DNA of 8,576 bases from positions 1 through 8,576 of the forward strand of contig CAMTOX010000063.1 in assembly GCA_947074225.1 (NCBI GenBank), in the 5' to 3' direction. This DNA comes from an uncultured bacterium (GTDB lineage Bacteria; Bacteroidota; Bacteroidia; Bacteroidales; Paludibacteraceae). Of the stretch, positions 6,062 through 8,576 are shown piece after piece. The number at the start of each line of letters is the position of its first letter. The stretch's first letter is position 1. A model generated the notes under the pieces. The model searched no databases. It worked only from the letters and a program-made list of their open reading frames with translations, and had not been told where the DNA came from. The position numbers and the translations under genes were made by a program.

Positions 6062-8308
6062 ATGAAAAAAAGAACATTAATCACGAATGTGTTTATGCTT
6101 TTTGTGCTTATTATGACAGCACAAACGCCAATTTATTTACAACAAGATGCCGACATAGAGTCTCGTGTTGCCGATGCATTATCGCGTATGACCTTAGATG
6201 AAAAAGTGCGTCTTTGTACTGCTCAAAGTAAATTTTGTAGTCCTGGTGTTCCCCGTTTAGGTATTCCAGAGATATGGTGGGCCGATGGTCCACACGGTGT
6301 TCGTGCCGAAGTGAGTTGGGATTCATGGGCTTATGCCGATTGGACTAGTGACTCTATTACCGCATTTCCAGCTTTAACTTGTTTAGCCGCTTCATGGAAT
6401 CCTGAAATATCGGCACTCTATGGTAATGCATTGGGTGAGGAGGCACGTTATCGTAAAAAAGATGTTATTCTTGGCCCTGGAGTAAATATATACCGTACTC
6501 CATTAAATGGTCGTAACTTTGAATATATGGGCGAAGATCCTCTGTTGGCTTCAATTATGGTTGTGCCATACATTCAAGCAATGCAGAAGAATGGTGTAGG
6601 TGCTTGTGCAAAACACTACGCTTTGAACAACCAAGAGTTATACCGTGTGGGTGTTGATGTGCAAGTATCGGATCGTGCACTTTACGAAATCTACCTTCCA
6701 GCATTTAAAGCAGCAGTAATAGATGGTGGTGTCTATACCATTATGGGTTCTTACAACAAAATAAATGGTAAATGGGGATGTCATAACAAACGTCTCTTAG
6801 TAGATATTTTGAAAGGAGAATGGGGATTTGATGGTGTTGTAGTAACCGATTGGGGTGGTGCACAAGATACTGATGAAGCAGCTTTGTATGGTTTAGATGT
6901 AGAGATGGGCTCTTATACAAATGGTAAAACCACCGGTGAAGATTTTGCTTACGACTATTATTATTTGGCCCGCGACTACCGTCAAGGTTTGAAGAGTGGC
7001 AAATATCCAATGAGTACCATTGAGGATAAAGCATCGCGTATATTACGTTTAATTTTCCGTACTTCAATGAATTTAGATAAACCTTGGGGTAGTAAGAATA
7101 CTACCGAACATTCTGAAGTGGCTCGTTTGGTAGCTCAGGAGGGTATTGTGTTATTACAAAATAATCCAGTAGGTAAAAGTAAAACAGCGTTATTACCTTT
7201 GCAAGGAGATAAAAACATGCGTGTATTAGTCGTTGGCGACAATGCCAACCGTAGTCACACATCGGCAGGTGGTTCTTCAGAGTTAAAAGCTCAGTATGAG
7301 ATTACCCCACTTGCAGCTATTAGCGAAGCTTACCCAAATACTACATATGCCATGGGTTATGATGGTGGTCCGGCAGTTTACAACCAAGTTGTACCTTCTA
7401 CTATGAATGGCGACTCATTGCGTGCCGATGCAGTAGCAAAAGCGAAAAATGCCGATGTAGTGATATTTGTGGGCGGTTTAAACAAGAATCACCAACAAGA
7501 TTGTGAAGATGGCGACCGTTTAAGTATGGATTTGCCATACAATCAAGATCAGTTAATAAGTGAGTTGGTAGCAGTGAATCCAAACGTTGTGGTAGTATTC
7601 CATAGTGGTAATGCGGTAGCAATGCCATGGGTGAATAGTGTACCTGCCATAGTACAAAGCTGGTATTTAGGTTCTGAATCGGGGAATGCATTGGTCGACG
7701 TACTTACAGGTGCAGTAAATCCAAGTGGTAAACTACCTTTTACTTTCCCTGCAAAACTTACCGATAATGGTGCTCACTCTTTTGATGCTGCTTGTTATCC
7801 AGGCGACAACATGTACGAGCCTTATCGTGAAGATATTTTAGTGGGCTACCGTTGGGCTGAATCAAAAAAGATTAAACCGCTGTTTGCATTTGGTCATGGA
7901 TTGAGTTATACAACATTTAATTATGGGAAGGCTTCAATTAAGAGCAATGGCAATGGGAAAACACCTCAAATAAAAGGTGGTGAAACAGTTACAATCTCTA
8001 TTCCGGTAACAAATAGTGGTAACGTAAAAGGTAAAGAGGTCGTTCAGTTGTATATTGGCGATAACAAATCGTCGGTAATGCGTCCAGTAAAAGAGCTGAA
8101 GCATTTCCAAAAAGTTGAGTTAATGCCAGGTCAAACAGAAACAATAACATTTACCGTTACTCCAGACGATTTGATGTTCTTTGATGCCGACAACCACCAA
8201 TGGAAAGCTGAGGCTGGGACATTTACAGTTTACATAGGCTCATCGTCGAGCGATATTCGTAACAAGGGTGTGTTTAACTTAACTGAAGAGGTGACTCGTA
8301 AACCTTAA
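6062..8308 (+). CDS. GH3 beta-glucosidase, exported
   Basis: This retaining exo-beta-glucosidase (748 aa, a usual length for Bacteroidales GH3) is predicted to release glucose from the non-reducing ends of cello- and xyloglucan-derived oligosaccharides in the periplasm. Residues 1-20 are a Sec signal peptide (MKKR, hydrophobic core, likely cut at TA|QTP); no lipobox Cys is present, unlike the two preceding genes. About 35-330 is the GH3 N-terminal barrel, with substrate-binding DGPHGVR (Asp75), GRNFEYMGEDP, KHYALNNQE (Lys184-His185) and nucleophile Asp263 in VVTDWGG. About 355-600 is the C-terminal alpha/beta sandwich, with probable acid/base Glu482 in DCEDGDRLSMDLP. About 650-725 is the fibronectin III-like domain (GKEVVQLYIGD). 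There is no PA14 insert. The start ATG is followed at once by the signal peptide and preceded by AT-rich DNA. The gene follows GH2 by 110 bases and is closed by a strong terminator. Beta-xylosidase is the main alternative activity within the family. Confidence 0.9.
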   Translation: MKKRTLITNVFMLFVLIMTAQTPIYLQQDADIESRVADALSRMTLDEKVRLCTAQSKFCSPGVPRLGIPEIWWADGPHGVRAEVSWDSWAYADWTSDSITAFPALTCLAASWNPEISALYGNALGEEARYRKKDVILGPGVNIYRTPLNGRNFEYMGEDPLLASIMVVPYIQAMQKNGVGACAKHYALNNQELYRVGVDVQVSDRALYEIYLPAFKAAVIDGGVYTIMGSYNKINGKWGCHNKRLLVDILKGEWGFDGVVVTDWGGAQDTDEAALYGLDVEMGSYTNGKTTGEDFAYDYYYLARDYRQGLKSGKYPMSTIEDKASRILRLIFRTSMNLDKPWGSKNTTEHSEVARLVAQEGIVLLQNNPVGKSKTALLPLQGDKNMRVLVVGDNANRSHTSAGGSSELKAQYEITPLAAISEAYPNTTYAMGYDGGPAVYNQVVPSTMNGDSLRADAVAKAKNADVVIFVGGLNKNHQQDCEDGDRLSMDLPYNQDQLISELVAVNPNVVVVFHSGNAVAMPWVNSVPAIVQSWYLGSESGNALVDVLTGAVNPSGKLPFTFPAKLTDNGAHSFDAACYPGDNMYEPYREDILVGYRWAESKKIKPLFAFGHGLSYTTFNYGKASIKSNGNGKTPQIKGGETVTISIPVTNSGNVKGKEVVQLYIGDNKSSVMRPVKELKHFQKVELMPGQTETITFTVTPDDLMFFDADNHQWKAEAGTFTVYIGSSSSDIRNKGVFNLTEEVTRKP

Positions 8309-8352
8309 GCAAAGCATAAAGAGAAATAGTTTTCTTCATAATATTTTTAGAT

Positions 8353-8408
8353 ACTGTCATGGTCAAATCTTCACAATAGAAGAGTAGATCATGACAGTTT
8401 CTTTTTTT
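8353..8408 (+). terminator. Rho-independent terminator after the GH3 gene
   Basis: The arms ACTGTCATGGTC (8353-8364) and GATCATGACAGT (8387-8398) form a 12-base-pair stem with one G-U pair. Inside it a second 5-base-pair helix, TCTTC (8368-8372) with GAAGA (8379-8383), closes a 6-base loop. A T-rich tract follows directly (8398-8408, eleven bases with one interrupting C). It begins 44 bases after the GH3 stop and marks the end of the transcription unit. No A-run precedes the left arm, so it should work on the + strand only. Confidence 0.87.
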
Positions 8409-8410
8409 AA

Positions 8411-8576
8411 TAGTCCAGCAAAGGAGCGAGATTGGAGAAATGTATAATTACTGAATTATATAGAACGTTAAAATAAATAAGACAAGAAGATATAGGCCAC
8501 TTCTGAATTAATAATAAATAAATGACATTTGTATTTTTTGGATTAGGGCGAGATTAATTTTATATCAAAGTGTGTT
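8411..8576. other. AT-rich non-coding tail, no gene seen
   Basis: After the terminator the remaining 166 bases are AT-rich and carry only trivial open frames, the longest I noted from an ATG being an 11-codon frame at 8522. No RNA gene is visible, and I did not find a Bacteroides-type promoter pair (TTTG then TAnnTTTG) at proper spacing on either strand. It may be the spacer before the next transcription unit. Confidence 0.4.

Noticed and set aside
6741..7067. Antisense open frame of 108 codons inside the GH3 gene
   Set aside because: Opposite the nucleophile region of GH3, with a His/Leu/Tyr-rich composition typical of a shadow frame and no start context.
8426..8555. Repeated short words GCGAGATT (8426, 8548) and CTGAATTA (8451, 8503) in the tail
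   Set aside because: Only 8 bases each, irregularly spaced, in AT-rich DNA; no array or insertion-sequence end is supported.
1..8576. CRISPR arrays, tRNA/rRNA genes, transposons or phage genes
   Set aside because: No repeat-spacer pattern, RNA gene or mobile-element protein was seen; nearly all of the window is taken up by four hydrolase genes.

Overview
The window reads as part of a plant-polysaccharide utilization locus from a member of the Bacteroidota, most likely order Bacteroidales (Bacteroides/Prevotella relatives). The signs are moderately AT-rich DNA, start regions that are A-rich or AT-rich with no Shine-Dalgarno sequence at usable spacing, lipoprotein signal peptides on glycoside hydrolases, and the domain architectures themselves. 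I cannot name the genus from this sequence.

Layout, all on the + strand. Bases 1-554: the 3' end of a glycoside hydrolase family 5 (GH5) endo-glucanase whose catalytic acid/base half lies upstream of the window. Bases 475-3336: a GH31 alpha-xylosidase lipoprotein with a PA14 domain inserted before its catalytic barrel. Bases 3384-5951: a GH2 beta-galactosidase-type lipoprotein. Bases 6062-8308: a GH3 beta-glucosidase with an ordinary signal peptide. A strong intrinsic terminator lies at 8353-8408. The last roughly 170 bases are AT-rich and hold no gene that I can support. The window shows no SusC/SusD transporter, regulator, tRNA, rRNA, mobile element or CRISPR array.

The four activities fit degradation of galactoxyloglucan. 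A GH5 endo-enzyme cuts the beta-1,4-glucan backbone, GH2 removes capping galactose, GH31 removes exposed alpha-1,6-xylose from the non-reducing end, and GH3 releases glucose from the bared backbone. This is the enzyme logic described for the Bacteroides ovatus xyloglucan locus (BoGH5A, BoGH31A, BoGH2A, BoGH3A/B). The substrate is inferred from the combination of families; no single gene proves it.

The most notable details are non-catalytic. The GH5 frame runs on for 43 lysine-rich codons past its apparent natural end and overlaps the GH31 signal peptide, which suggests a lost stop codon or a sequence error. The 110-base GH2-GH3 spacer contains a long, nearly complete 60-base hairpin that is not a terminator. 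I found no evidence of a wholly new system; this looks like a compact variant of a known type of locus.
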